From positions 39,526,885 through 39,590,884 of the forward strand of contig CM067109.1 of assembly GCA_034008185.1 (NCBI GenBank): DNA of 64,000 nucleotides, given 5' to 3'. The notes under the pieces were generated by a model. That model was not told where the DNA came from, made no database searches, and saw only the letters and a program-made list of their open reading frames with translations. The stretch comes from Gorsachius magnificus. Lineage: Eukaryota > Chordata > Aves > Pelecaniformes > Ardeidae. Below are positions 1 to 11,795 of this stretch, one piece after another. Made by a program: the position numbers and the translations under genes. Every line of letters begins with the position of its first letter. Positions within the stretch are counted from its first letter, which is position 1.

Positions 1-224
1 TCCCCTCTATTGAAGACTTGTCTAGTTAGTGTAAGGACCTCCAGCTGAACTTGACTAGTCAGAGAAACCAAGTAGCTCCTTTGGGTTTGTTCATTTGTGC
101 GTTTTTTTGTGTCCTTGTCTATCTTTGGCACAAGAACATTCACTGACTCAGAGCTTAAATACATGGAGCACTCCAGTGTTCACATCCTTGTGGGACAATG
201 CAGCTCATGAAGCCCTTGACTGCC
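1..224. other. Left flank, no gene seen
   Basis: AT-rich single-copy-looking sequence before the first LTR. I see no coding exon, RNA gene or recognisable repeat in it. Confidence 0.5.
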
Positions 225-1143
225 TGTGATGGGTTGACCCTGGCTGGATGCCAAGGGCCCACCAAAGCTGCTCTATCACTCCCCTCTTTAACCAGACAGG
301 GGAGATCAGAAGGCTCGTGGGTCGAGATAAGGACAGGGAGAGATCATTCGCCAGTTACCATCATGGGCAAAACAGACTCAACTTGATAAAATTAATTTAA
401 TTTATTGCCAATCAAAATCAGAGTAGGGGAGGATAAAAACTGCTGAATCTTAAAACACCTTCCCCCCACCCCTCCCTTCTTCCCAGGCTCAACTTCACTC
501 CCAGTTTTCTCTACCTACTCCCCCCAAGCAGCACAGGGGGATGGGAATGGGGGTTGGGGTCAGTTCATCACATGTTGTCTCTGCTGTTTCTTCCTCCTCA
601 GGGAAGGACTCTCCCCCTGCTCCAGCCTGGGGTCCCTCACATGGCAGACAGTCCTCCACGAACTTCTCCAGCCTGAGTCCATAATTTCCATGGGGTGCAG
701 TTCCTCAGGAGGAGACTGCTCCAGCATGGGTCCCCTGCGGGGTCACAAGTTCTACCAGCAAACCTGCTTCAGCCTGGGCTCCTCCCCCCATGGGTCCACA
801 AAGTCTTGCCAGGAACCTGATCAAGCGCAGGCTTCCCACGGTGTCACAGCCTCCTCCCTTCAGGCATCCACCCACTCCAGCGTGAGGTCTTCCACGGGCT
901 ACAGGTGGAGATCTGCTCCACTGTGGACCTCTCACATCCTCTCACTTCTCTTCTCTCTCCAGCTACTGCTCCACAGCAGGTTTTTTTCCTTCTTAAATGT
1001 GTTATCCCAGGGGCACTTCCACCGTTGCTGATTGGCTCAGCCTTGGCCAGTGGCAGACACAGGGAAAACTTCTGGCAGCTTCTCACAGAAGCCACCCCTG
1101 TAGCCCGCCCACTACCAAGACCTTGCCACACAAACCCAATACA
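225..1143 (-). mobile_element. Solo LTR of an avian endogenous retrovirus (probably ERVL-like), minus strand
   Basis: Read on the minus strand, the element begins with TGTATTGGGTTTG at 1143 and ends with CAACCCATCACA at 225, so it has the TG...CA termini of an LTR. The whole 919 bp, including its reiterated CTCCAGC-type modules between about 600 and 910, matches a dispersed LTR I recognise from bird genomes. The exact subfamily name is uncertain. A minus-strand AATAAA lies at 401-406, in the 3' part where an R/U5 polyadenylation signal belongs. No gag, pol or env sequence lies next to it, so it is a solo LTR left by recombination. The flanks (CTGCC before, CCACC after) do not give a clear target-site duplication, so either the boundaries are off by a few bases or the flanks have decayed. 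Short open frames inside it are not genes. Confidence 0.85.
401..406 (-). promoter_or_regulatory. LTR polyadenylation signal AATAAA (minus strand)
   Basis: The plus strand reads TTTATT, which is AATAAA in the sense direction of the LTR, about 175 bp from its 3' end. It is the expected LTR polyadenylation signal and could end antisense transcripts entering from the right. Confidence 0.5.
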
Positions 1144-3545
1144 CCACCACAAGTGAAACGTTCACATAAAAAGGGATCCATCAGCAGGGTGGAAGCAGAG
1201 ACTTATTGTTTTTAGAAAACGCTCAAAAGGTGCCCTCTTCTTGGAGCATTTCTTACTTAAGAATGATACTGACCATGTGATTTATCCTCAGCTCAAAAAT
1301 TTTATAAGTCAGAGGAGCACATCTTTGTCATGAAATTGGTAAAAGAAAACATATTTTTATGTCAAGCCAAAACAAGCATGGTGTGTCACCTTGCCCTCTG
1401 TGCCAAAAGTGACCGTAATGGAGTGCCAATATGGTCAAGAAGGGTAGGTATTACTCAAGAAAGCAGCGGGGAAGGTGTTTAATGTGCTATTTTGAAAAAT
1501 GCTATTATGTAACGTAGCAGACTCAGTGCCAAAACACATCAGTGAGTAGGTTAAACACAAGAAGGAAGTAATACTCACTTTAACAAGGTACAGCAGAGAG
1601 CACCTTTTATTATTACTTTACTCACTCTGAAGCATTTTATTAAGTAGTCAGTAAGGTTATTCAGAAGTTATGACAAAATCCAGTACAAGTTGTTAACCAG
1701 CAATATAGGCTTCCTGATATCACAGAAGAAACTGTACTTCATGTACATTTTCACCTTCAGGCTTAAGGCCTAGAGCTGGCTGTTATACACTGTGTGACCA
1801 ATGTGACTTTTCTCAGAGCATTCACACTTACTATTGTACTTACAATTCAGATGAAGTGGATGTCTTCATACATACTAAAATGAAATACGGGTGCCAGAAA
1901 CTTTTCTTTTCCAAGCTATCAAGTTGTGTGATTTGTGGCGTAAGTGAAATAAGAAGTAATATCATTGTTCTGTTATTAGAGGAACGCTCCTGGCTCCAGT
2001 CCTGGTGGGCTGTTAATTCAGATTGGGAGACGTACCAGCATTCTTTGGTGAAAATAATTTCCAAAACAATCAAAGGCACCTCAGCAGCTCTTTCATCTTC
2101 AGAATAAGAATTGTATTGTCTGAAGATAGATATCTTCAGGAGTCAAACGTTCAGTTTCTGTTCTACAGTGAAAGCTGTGTAAACCCCACAGATCTGTCCT
2201 TGTTAGTGTCTCCAATGTAAGAAGAGTCACTGGTGGAGGTGGACCAGTGCCATCTCTCCTCCTTTTGGCTGGGAGAAGGCACATGGCCTGAAGAAAGAAG
2301 AACAGGGTCACTGGTTTGTGATTTCTAGACTGGCTCCTAGGAGTTGCTGGCAGGCAACATACACTGCAAGACCCTGAAGGCTGCTGTAATTCACATCAAG
2401 TGCTGGCCCACTGATGAGCAGCTTGGTAATTGGAGGATTATGGATGTCATGCAATCTCACCTTTGTGTCCCCTCTTCCTCTTCTTGGACCCCTCTTCCTT
2501 ATCTCAGAGACCATTAGAATTTTTTGGCTATATCTGCCTCACTGAGTCAACAATATTCATTACAGAATCACTTCAAGAGCACACACATGTTTTAAAGAGA
2601 TTAAACAGCATTTGCAGAGTCACTGCAGAGTTTGGTGTTAAAAATTTAGCCCTGTCTTTTGGTCAGAGTCCCTGTGTCATTCTGAAGGTTGGACTCAGGG
2701 TCCTGATGATTTTAGATCTGTCAGAAATTTCACCCAGAACAGGTTTTCTGTGTTTCATTGTCAGCTCTCCTTTTGTCTATTTTTTATTTTCTGGATTATT
2801 ATCCCCTAAAACAATAAAATCTGCCTGACGAGATGAGCAGAGTGTTTATAAACAATCACAAAGTTACTGATACTAACAGCACTTTTAGTGTGCTGTTGAG
2901 TCTTGCCCAGAAATACCACCGTATGGGAACTCCTGAAGTCTTAAGCCTGAAGTATGGTTCCCACATCATCCTTTGAGGGAGTCAAATGAGGATTTGGCAA
3001 ATTAAGAGCTGCCTCTGCTTACAGGCGATTGCTGCTGAGCTCTGAACTTAACATAGTGAGCCTCACCACTCACAGAGGCAAGTCAACATTGGGCTGTGAA
3101 GGCTGATGGTGAGACCAGAGCGTGCAGGAACTCAGCAGGAGGCAACAGCTCTCAGAAAGATCTGAGGTTGTAATATCCCCTTCCCTCCATAACATTGTGG
3201 GTACAATGGTTTTCAAAATACATAGAAATATAAAAAGCACTGTCATGGGAGTACATACTGTCCCATTTCAAACACTGAAAAGATATCACTGTCACTCAAT
3301 TTTCGGGTTACTCTGTCACAAGTTTTTCAGCTCACCAAACCCGGTGTTAGTTTGTACAAGTGATGATGGTGGGTTCTGTGGCAAGATTTATTCAGTGGGA
3401 GAAACACTGACAGTGCCTTCACAGTCTGCTCTCAAAAAAAATGAGATCTTATGAGCATTTTGCATGATTGCTTGGCATTTATCATTCTGAATTTTTTGCA
3501 GAAGAGTAAAAGGCAATGAGAAACTGAGCTACCTTGCTGCCTTTG
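1144..3545. other. AT-rich interval between the two LTRs, no gene seen
   Basis: About 2.4 kb of AT-rich sequence. The longest open frame (2430-2828, plus) has no recognisable domain and no splice or promoter context. No known repeat was recognised. Confidence 0.45.
3541..3545. repeat. Left copy of LTR target-site duplication
   Basis: CTTTG directly precedes the LTR and TTTTG directly follows it at 4096-4100. They agree at four of five positions, which fits the 4-6 bp duplications made by retroviral integrases. Confidence 0.55.
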
Positions 3546-4095
3546 TGTGCTGGTTTTGGCTGGGATTGAGTTAATTTTCTTCACAGTAGCTAGCATGGGG
3601 CTATGTTTTGGTTTTGTCCTGAAAACAGTGTTGATAGCAGAGATGTTTTTGTTACTGCTGAGCAGTGCTCACACAGAGCCAAGGCCTTTTCTGCTTCTCA
3701 CAAGAAGCTGCAGGGGGACACAGCCGGGACAGCTGACCCCAACTGACCACAGGGATATCCCACACCATATGATGTCATGCTCAGCATAGAAAGCTGGGGG
3801 AAGAAGAAGGAAGGGGGGGACATTTGATGGTGTTTGTCTTCCCAAGTCACCATTACACGTGATGGAGCCCTGCTGTCCTGGAGATGGCTGAACACCTGCC
3901 TGCCGGTGGGAAGCAGGGAATGAATTCCTTGTATTGCTTTGCTTGCATGCATGGCTTTTGGCTTACCTATTAAACTGTCTGTATCTCAACCCATGAGTTT
4001 TCTCACCCCTTCTGATTCTCTCCCCCATCCCATTGTGGGGGAGTGAGCGAGCAGCTGGGTGGGCCTGAGCTGCCAGGTGGGGTTAAACCACGACA
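3546..4095 (+). mobile_element. Solo LTR of a second avian endogenous retrovirus family, plus strand
   Basis: The element starts TGTGCTGGTTTTGGCTGGGA and ends TTAAACCACGACA, with TG...CA termini and near-matching 5-bp flanks (CTTTG/TTTTG). I recognise this 550-bp sequence as an abundant avian LTR, probably ERVL-like. The internal order is normal for an LTR: a CRE-like site (TGATGTCA, 3770-3777), a degenerate TATA region (CATAGA, 3785-3790), a run of GA-rich leader, and an ATTAAA signal at 3969-3974. No internal retroviral genes flank it, so it is a solo LTR. The decayed CRE and TATA suggest weak or no remaining promoter activity. It is unrelated in sequence to the LTR at 225-1143 and lies in the opposite orientation. 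Confidence 0.9.
3770..3790 (+). promoter_or_regulatory. Remnant LTR promoter: CRE-like site and TATA remnant
   Basis: TGATGTCA differs from the consensus CRE (TGACGTCA) by a C-to-T change at its central CpG, the usual result of methylation and deamination. CATAGA lies where a TATA box would sit. The core promoter is recognisable but probably disabled. Confidence 0.45.
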
Positions 4096-5639
4096 TTTTG
4101 TTTCCATACATTAGTGATTTGTCATTTAACCTTACCTTGTCCACTGTTGGCTCACAGTGATTTCCAGCTCAATTCCAAGTTTTCTACTGGTACAACCCAT
4201 CTAAAGAGCTGAAAAATGTCTTCCTGTACTTCAAAAACAATGACATTCCATCCGTTTGCCACAGATGTGCTTATAGCAGCTAAAAATTTTTCCTGGTCAA
4301 AATGTACAGGAAGTAAGAACATGGATTGACAAGCAAAGCTCAATCACATTAAACAAATGAGCATCCACTTTCAGACCATAAATAAAATCCCTGACTGATG
4401 TTTTAGTTCAGCTAGTTGAATGTACCAGTTCTAATTAAAAAATCAGACATTTTATAAAAGCAATTCTAAAGATCATACTCAAGCTAGATCTTAATAAGAC
4501 TTCAAAAATTGGACATTAATGAAAGAACCCATAACTGCAGATGAATATTATACGTGAAGTGGTATAGTTTAGCAGGTTGAGAATGTCACAGCCCTTTAGT
4601 TACTATATAAGCTTCAAAAGGTCCCACATCTTGAAGGCAGTAGCAAAAAATGCCTAGCAGCAAACAATGCCTAGCAGGGCTTAACAAAACTGTTTATAGA
4701 CCCTTTTTCTTAAAGACTACTGGTGCTTAGTAGACCACGGCTTGACGAACAAAAAATTTGTAAATGCAATGTCAGTTTCTATCTAAAACATAGTAAGAAC
4801 CTACATAGATCCATGAATTCTCTCTGCATGGCATAGACCCGGAAAATGCATAGCACCATATAGAAATTATGTTTTCAGCATTGCCTCCCCACTACTGAAA
4901 ATTCGTATGCTTAAACTTTAGTTCAGGATCTACAAACATAAAATTTCACTTTGTACTCACTGAAGCCAAGTCCCACACTAGCATATGGATAAAGGATGGA
5001 ACCAGAAAAGCTAAGGGATCGATCAGATGTGACATGTATATGCCTTAATCAAATTAGTTCCTGAATGTTTTTATGGTGGCACAAAAGCTTTCATGGCCTA
5101 TATTTTTCTAACTATAGAATTTCATAATTGAGAATCATTTGTTTTTATTACCCAGTTCAGGGAGCTGGTCCATGCAGAAAGAATTCTAGGGAGGCTTTTG
5201 TCTGAATCAGTATTTTCTTCGGGGCTTCTGTCTGCCCAGGTGGTTAGTTTTGCTTCACTGTCAGTGCAATCTGGTTTCCTGAATCCTGTACTTCTGAATT
5301 GTGTCAACCAAAGTGAGTTCAAATGAGTTTGTTGTATCTGGACACATGCCACACTCAGCAGAACAATAGGATCATGCAAAAGCAGGATTCAACAGTGGCA
5401 TGAGGTCCACTAGGAAACAAAACCTACAAGACTGGAAAACCCTCCAACAAGTTGCCTGAGGGACTGTCTACATTCTTGCATGCTGTTACTCGCTTGCTCC
5501 TCAGTTAATATCATAACTGACATGCACAGAGTATTATTGAGTCTACGGCACTCAAGGGTTAGGGACTCAACCTAAATCTATATTTCTTAGAAAACTTCTG
5601 GCATTTGCAGTTCAAGAAAAATTGTTATAATCTGCATAG
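4096..5639. other. AT-rich interval, no gene seen
   Basis: No coding exon, RNA gene or recognisable mobile element. Short open frames here are isolated and unsupported. Confidence 0.45.
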
Positions 5640-6050
5640 AGTTGAGAAGCGAGCCATGATTACAGAACTCAAAAATCTACCTGACAAGTGAGACTCCAGG
5701 GGCTCAGACTGTTCAACTTTTCAGAAAAAGATTAAGAAGATGCTCACAGATGGCCTGTATATATCCAGATTACAGACCCTTCTTTCCAGAAGAAAAGATT
5801 TAACAATCTCCAAGGCAGGAATTTGATGCTAGACAAACTCAGAAATAAGAAACCCAGAACTTTCAAACACCAGAGCAATTTATCAAGATTTGCAGTGGAT
5901 TTTCTATGGCAGGATTTTTACAAACTAATCATGAACTCTTTAAAAAAAATCATGTGTAGGTTTAATAAGAATAAATTCAGGCCAGCCTTGTGTTACAATA
6001 TAGTCTGCGGAACATTGGACTAGAATACTTTTCCAGATTATAATGAAATA
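5640..6050 (+). mobile_element. Ancient CR1-type LINE, 3' end fragment
   Basis: The stretch follows the C-terminal ORF2 and 3'-untranslated layout of old amniote CR1 elements. It runs from a block like GACTCCAGGGGCTCAGACTG (5691-5710), through GCTAGACAAACTCAG and AATTTATCAAGATTTGCAGTGG, to AAATTCAGGCCAGCCTTGTG (5974-5993) and a degraded GACTAGA ending. These blocks occur in the same order in CR1 copies of turtles, crocodilians and birds. The copy is 5' truncated, carries many substitutions and has no open ORF2 frame. It is clearly older than the CR1 copies at 46.8-50.3 kb. The subfamily was assigned from memory of consensus patterns, not by search. Confidence 0.6.
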
Positions 6051-7299
6051 TAATAATTCACATATAATTTTCAGGACAAAAAACAGTTTGCAGAAGTCTA
6101 AGAAATATATTACAAGTAGCCAATGGTATCTCTGAATTAGGTAGTTAAGACTTCAAAGGTAGCAATTAAGAAGTAGGTACTGAAAGATGCATATCTTTTA
6201 GAACTCTTTGCATCTTCAGTAGCCCCCAGTATCTCTCCAAGAATATAGACCCCATCAAACATGTAAATTACAAGAGAAAACTACTTCTGAAGGCAAGAGC
6301 AGTTGACCAGTGGTAGAATTTTTACCTGGATTTGGAAGTTGAATCAGATTGCAAAATCAGATTGGGATAAGAAACTCCTCAGAGCAGCAGTAAGAGAGAT
6401 CTCTGAGCATAAAATTTTGAGATACGGTCTCAAATGGAAGATTAGCTGACAGTCTGAACAGAAAGAGGAGACTGATTTCAAAACATGTAACTGCTTTGCC
6501 TTCCTTGCTTTCTCTGGCACCTTAAGGGAAGAAAGATTTATCTGGGTTAGCTCATAGGACTTGTAAATCTAAATGGTTAGGAAACTGGCTCTTTCAAGTT
6601 AGTTTCACACTTTATTTTTGTAATACATCCAATCCAAAACAAGTAATACTTACTACTGTCTATTTATGCCAGGTTTAAAGGCTTGAAAGATGTAAAAAAA
6701 GGACACCACCAGATGCAGCTTGTGATAAAAGCAGATTTCCAAGTCCTCCTTCTCCAGTCTACTCTTAGCACAAGCACTGGGTTTGTTAGCATCTAGGAAG
6801 CAGACAGGATATTTCAGGAGCAACATCAGAGTGCAGACTATGGTGCCAGACCTTGCTAGTGATGCAGTCCATTGGGCAATGGGTAGTTTATTTATAAAAG
6901 AGAACCCCATGGGCCCTGTGCAGCCCAGACTCAGGTAAGTACAAAAAAATGCTGTAAAAAAGCCACCATAGCCTTCTTTGTAGTTGCCTTCCTCCCTGCA
7001 TCCCCTTGTCCAGCATTTAGCCTTATTTGATGCACTTGGACAGAGGTATCTTCTCTGAAGAATACGTCTTGAAGAAGTTACGCTTCTCAGTATAGTACCA
7101 CAGGGTTGCAAAATATGTGCAGCATGGAAGAAGCAGGAGTCAGAAACAGGGATCACACTGCACACTCCATGTTACAAAGTGGTAAGCTGGATGCACTCAA
7201 ATAATACAGCAGAGCCACATGAAGGGTTTTTAATCCCTTAATATGTACATTTACATTATCGCGGGGAAGATAAGATTTTAAAAGAACATGCAGCTTGAA
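6051..7299. other. AT-rich interval with one long unassigned open frame on the minus strand
   Basis: Contains an open frame of 170 codons on the minus strand (7165 down to 6653) with no recognisable domain. A minus-strand AATAAA lies about 40 bp beyond its stop (6611-6616). I see no promoter, splice or retrocopy evidence and do not call a gene. Confidence 0.35.
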
Positions 7300-7400
7300 A
7301 AAAACCAGTCGTGGCTGTGAGAATAAAGAGGATCAGTCTGTTCAGCTTATCGAAAGGAAGACAGAGAGGCTGTATGATCCGTCATGCGTGCCATCTTTCA
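7300..7400 (+). mobile_element. Possible short ancient CR1 fragment
   Basis: CAGTCTGTTCAGCTTATCGA (7335-7354) followed by AAGGAAGACAGAGAGGCTGT resembles the late ORF2 block of old CR1 elements (a TTCAGCTT..C.AAA.GAAGA pattern). Only about 100 bp is recognisable, so this is tentative. Confidence 0.35.
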
Positions 7401-10400
7401 GCTCTGAATTTTAAAAAAACAAATGAAGTTCAAGGGTAGAAGTGAGCACTTACAGTCATGGAATTCCAGTTCTGCATACTTCACCTTGACATGCTCAGGA
7501 TCCTGTGCATATTTTACAAACTCATCTTATTTGGGTAACATAACTGACTACATACCAAATTCCTCACTGATGTGGCACTAAAGACTCCCAGTACAATTTC
7601 CGGAATATCTGGTTTAGCAAAACGTACCTTTCTGAAAAGACAAGGGAGGACACACAGGCCAACTTAACTCAGCCCTTCTGAAACAGTCAATGGAAAGTAT
7701 CTGCAGGTCCTCTAGTGTTTTCCACACATTATGGTCTGTGAAGCTGACCTGAATGCCGGAGATACTAGCCCCAGCCAGTTGGTAAAAATGTGACTATAGT
7801 ATGAAGTGGTCTGTACAGGCAATTTCTTTTCAAGGGAGGTAAGAGGCCTTTCTACTTCACCTGTGAGTCTGTGGTCAAGGGAGATAGGTGATTACATACC
7901 TCAAGAGATCCAGCTGTGTTTAAATAGAAAACTGTAAGACGTCCAAATGATGGAGCGAGCTGTTGGCTTGTGCAAAGGTTTGTCTTGTTTTAGGAATGAG
8001 ATGAAAATGGTCTGCAGACTTGATGATGAATAAGTGATAAGTATAATGTTAGGCAGCATGGTATTTCTAAGGCTGAAGAATGAAGGGAGTTCCTACCCAG
8101 TAGAGATCACAGAAACTATATACATGGATAGATATGGATGCCTTGAGGCTTCTTATTAGAACTAAGAAAAGGTTTCTGGGGTCTTATCAGAGCTATTTTT
8201 TCCTGACTGTGACCCTCTCAAATGTTGGTAGACTCTGCTACTCTAAGTAAAACCTTAGCGTCCAGAGAAGGGGAGGTGGTAGCATATGTGCCAGGGTCCC
8301 TGGTCAGTGACTCCAGACCAGGAACACTAGTGCTAACTTCCATGTCCAGGGTGCGCAGTGAATGTCAGCACATTCCAGGCAAGCCTAGGGGGTTTCACAA
8401 TGCTCTGAAAAGCTCAGAGAGAAGGACTCTCTTCCTTAACAGCTGGCACTTCTTTATAACAGAGTTCCAGCAATCCAGCCTGAGGTACAGGGAAAGATCA
8501 ACTCATAGTTATCTGAAGCCAAAGTTTAACACAACACAGTCCTTATTCCATTTTTTTTCTGCTTCTTGAGAGTTTTCTTAGTCCAGTTTATAGCCTCCAT
8601 CTGTCTGTATCATCCACCATTTGAGTCCTGCTGTTGTTTTCATGACCAAAACCTGATCACAACACCTCTCTTCACAGATGGTTGTTTTGCTGGTGAGTTG
8701 GTAGGCTCACTAACAGAGGAAACTTTTGTATTTTCTTTTAAAATTTATTTTTCATCGTGTATTTTTGTCATATAAATAAAACTGCATAGAAAATTCTACA
8801 CAGTATAATTACACTGATACAGCTAATTAGTTTAAAACGAACGTATGAAATAGCTATTCCTTTGCATCCAAAAGTTGCAGTACCATACCAGTAAAACGAA
8901 CTAGCTCTTGCAGAACTATCTAGAGATATTTTTTTATTGACAAAATCAGCATGAAGGTATGTAAAATCTTCACTCCCCTCATTAGTGAAAACAATCACGA
9001 AAACCCAGTTTAGCTGGCATTGGGAGTGGCAGTCTCCAATACAAGCAAGTTGTTTGTCATGAATAAAGAATGGAGCAGGAAAAAGATGGCAGTTGTTGAG
9101 AGCAGAGTTCCAGCACATACCCAACTGCTTTTCCATGTTGTGGTTATACATATGTTTCTGATCAGTTCCGCTTAGACCAGCAAGGAGGTTTGGGACTTTT
9201 TGAGAGGAAAAGCTGTAACTGAAGCTGACCAACAACATGGCTATGCTACAGTCTGCAGCACTGCATTCAAATGTGCAGCTAATTTCAATTTAGCAAGATC
9301 TGACCTTGAAAGCAGTCTAACCATGCTGGTCCGAATAGGCTAATATATTCTGTCTGCAGGCAGATCATGAAGCATGAGTGGCGTCACTCACTTGCTGTTG
9401 AGATCAAGTTCTGAACTGTGCCTGCCTGATCTCCTTTAAAAATACCCCAGGTATTTCTGCTCATGTTGCGTTTTTCAGTGTGCATCACCTTAAGTCAAGG
9501 AGCAAAAGCAAGCTAGAACCCATTGAAGAATGCCAAACATATATGTGAAATATTTTTTTCAATTACATGTTTTCCCAGAAGAACTTAGTTAAACATTTGT
9601 AAATCCTCTGACCTGGGGGAGTGGGAGAAACAAAACAATTACACAAATGGAAGCGGAACACTTTCAGGGTTGCTTCTTTTGCTAGTTTTAGGAAGTTGCT
9701 TGTTTGTCCCTGTTCAATAGCATAATGGTGAGGGAAGAAAGATCAGATTAGGATAAAAAACAGAGAATCAAACCATATCTACAACTTTGATTTTGAGTTT
9801 CAAAAATATCCTTTCCCACCTTATATTTTCTTTCATCCAAATAATTCTCACATTCAGAAATTCCCCAAATATATTGTCTCCTTAGATTTAATTTCACTTG
9901 TTTCCTAAAAGTTATTTTTGTGGAAGGAGGAATATTATTATTATTACAGGACATATGACATTTTAATGGCAAAGTCCCACATGCAGCAGTTTCCTACTAG
10001 TCCCCACTCTCATAATTTTTTTAAATCTGAATAGAGAAAAAGTGTTCGGAATGCTCTTTGTTTGCTGCAAGCTTGTCACCAATTTTGGCCACCACTTACA
10101 TCTACACTAAGTTTGCTACATCATCTTGTAGATGAGCTGTATTGCATAAAACAATACTAAATGATAACTGCATTGACACAGTGGATTACAGTTTGAAACT
10201 GATATAACCTCACAGTAGCTCACACAGCACCCTACAATATTTGTATAAACACCTAAGTGACTAAAATATTCAGCATATAGAAGGTGTCAATTATTCTAGA
10301 AAAAAGGGTTCAAGTGCTTGTTGTAACCCTGTCTTCATACGATTAGATATTGCACTGTAGCAAGAACACCCCACTATTCAGTATCAAATATATTTTTTCC

Positions 10401-11589
10401 CGTCTTGTAAATGGATACTTTCACATATGGTAAGAGTTACCGGACACGCACCTTAATAGTGGATCTACTTACATTTTAACAAAAAACAATTTGAAAAATT
10501 AATAAGTTTTTTGAAGAGGAGTTGATGTCTGGGGGATTAGCCCGAGTACAAAATAGCAAGAAGTAGTCTGTTGGAGCCATTAACACTGATGAGTTTGGGT
10601 TTTCTTCTGTGACTCTGTCTGTTCATTCAACTTTAAATGATCGACCACTCTGTATCTGCAAGAGGCATTTGAAAAACAACACACATTTGTCAAAAACCTT
10701 GTTGATCGGCCTTGTTTGCTCATGAATCGACAAAGCCCAGCAGGTGGCAATATAAGCACTTCTCGTAATTTGAAATCATTAAACTCCTGTCCAATAGCGT
10801 TATTATGATTTAGTCATTTATAGCTCTGACCTGCATGGAAAATAAGCCTCAACACTGAAGGTGATTTTATTCACTAAAATAATGCAAATTCCATGTGTGA
10901 GAGTCTGGCATTCCTTCCATCTCTGGATCCTTCTTGTGTCCTTGGGATTTACCAAGTACTATTACATTCATCTCAGGTTGAGCAGAGTGTCTTGCAGTTG
11001 TTGAGAGCAGATTTCTTCTAAAAACACACCTCAGATATTTTCTTTATTTCTGTAAGTTGACGGAGTGAGCTCTGATCAGAGATTTCTCCTGGAATGCTGT
11101 TCTAAGCGGGTTTTGTGTAGGAGTCACATGAAGTAAATATTCTCATCTGGTTAAGGTTTCAAAAGGTTTGCTCTATCTGCAATTAATCAACTTCCTCCAA
11201 AAGCTCAGTATGACTTCAAGGTCAAGTCTCCTGATAGTTGACTGATTGCCAGTTACTTTTGTGCATGAATGTATACTGTTTAGAGATGAGCGAAAATACT
11301 TGCGATCGGAGTAGAACGTGCTACTTCTAAACAGACTCAGACAAAAAGCTCATGGAAAATGGCATGTGTAGGTGACAAAGGATATATTTAAAGAAGGTGT
11401 TTCTAGCTATAAACTACTTTCATAAAGTAACAGAATAACTGTATATGCTTAGAGAAATATATTGAGAAAGCAAGCCTAGTGGACGTGAAGTTTTCTTCCG
11501 GGCTTCTGGGTACTGAAGTAAGTGGAGAGTCCCCCAGGGTGAAATTAAGAATCAAAAGGGCTGGAGAGCCTCTGGGAACTCTGCAAGGA
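7401..11589. other. AT-rich interval, no gene seen
   Basis: Intergenic- or intronic-looking sequence. Open frames at 8222-8569 (plus) and 8768-9238 (minus) have no recognisable protein features. No RNA gene or clear repeat was found. Confidence 0.4.
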
Positions 11590-11795
11590 CTGCTAAGAGA
11601 TCTGACAGACTCTAATAACTGTAATACTTTGCACTCCCATTGCACCTTCCATTCAGAGCTCTCCAAGTACTTTAAAACCAGCCATTAGTTAAGGCTTACA
11701 GACTTTGCCAGGCGAGGCTCATTAATGCTGTTTTAAAGCTGGGAAACTGATTGCTGGAGTGCAACATTAAAAATCAGTTCTGTTTTCCTCTGCTC
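11590..11795 (-). mobile_element. MIR/CORE-SINE-like relic, minus orientation
   Basis: The segment carries the reverse-complement order of the amniote MIR/CORE-SINE signature. First come CTCTCCAAGTACTTTAAAAC and a TTAGTTAAGGCTTACAG block. A degraded GAGGCTCATTAATG block follows, then AAAGCTGGGAAACTGATTGC, which corresponds to the GGGGAAACTGAGGC core of that repeat. Divergence is high, as expected for a repeat inactive long before bird diversification. Family-level naming is from pattern memory. Confidence 0.5.

Noticed and set aside
198..1215. Short open frames within and beside the minus-strand LTR
   Set aside because: They lie in non-coding LTR sequence and have no retroviral protein features.
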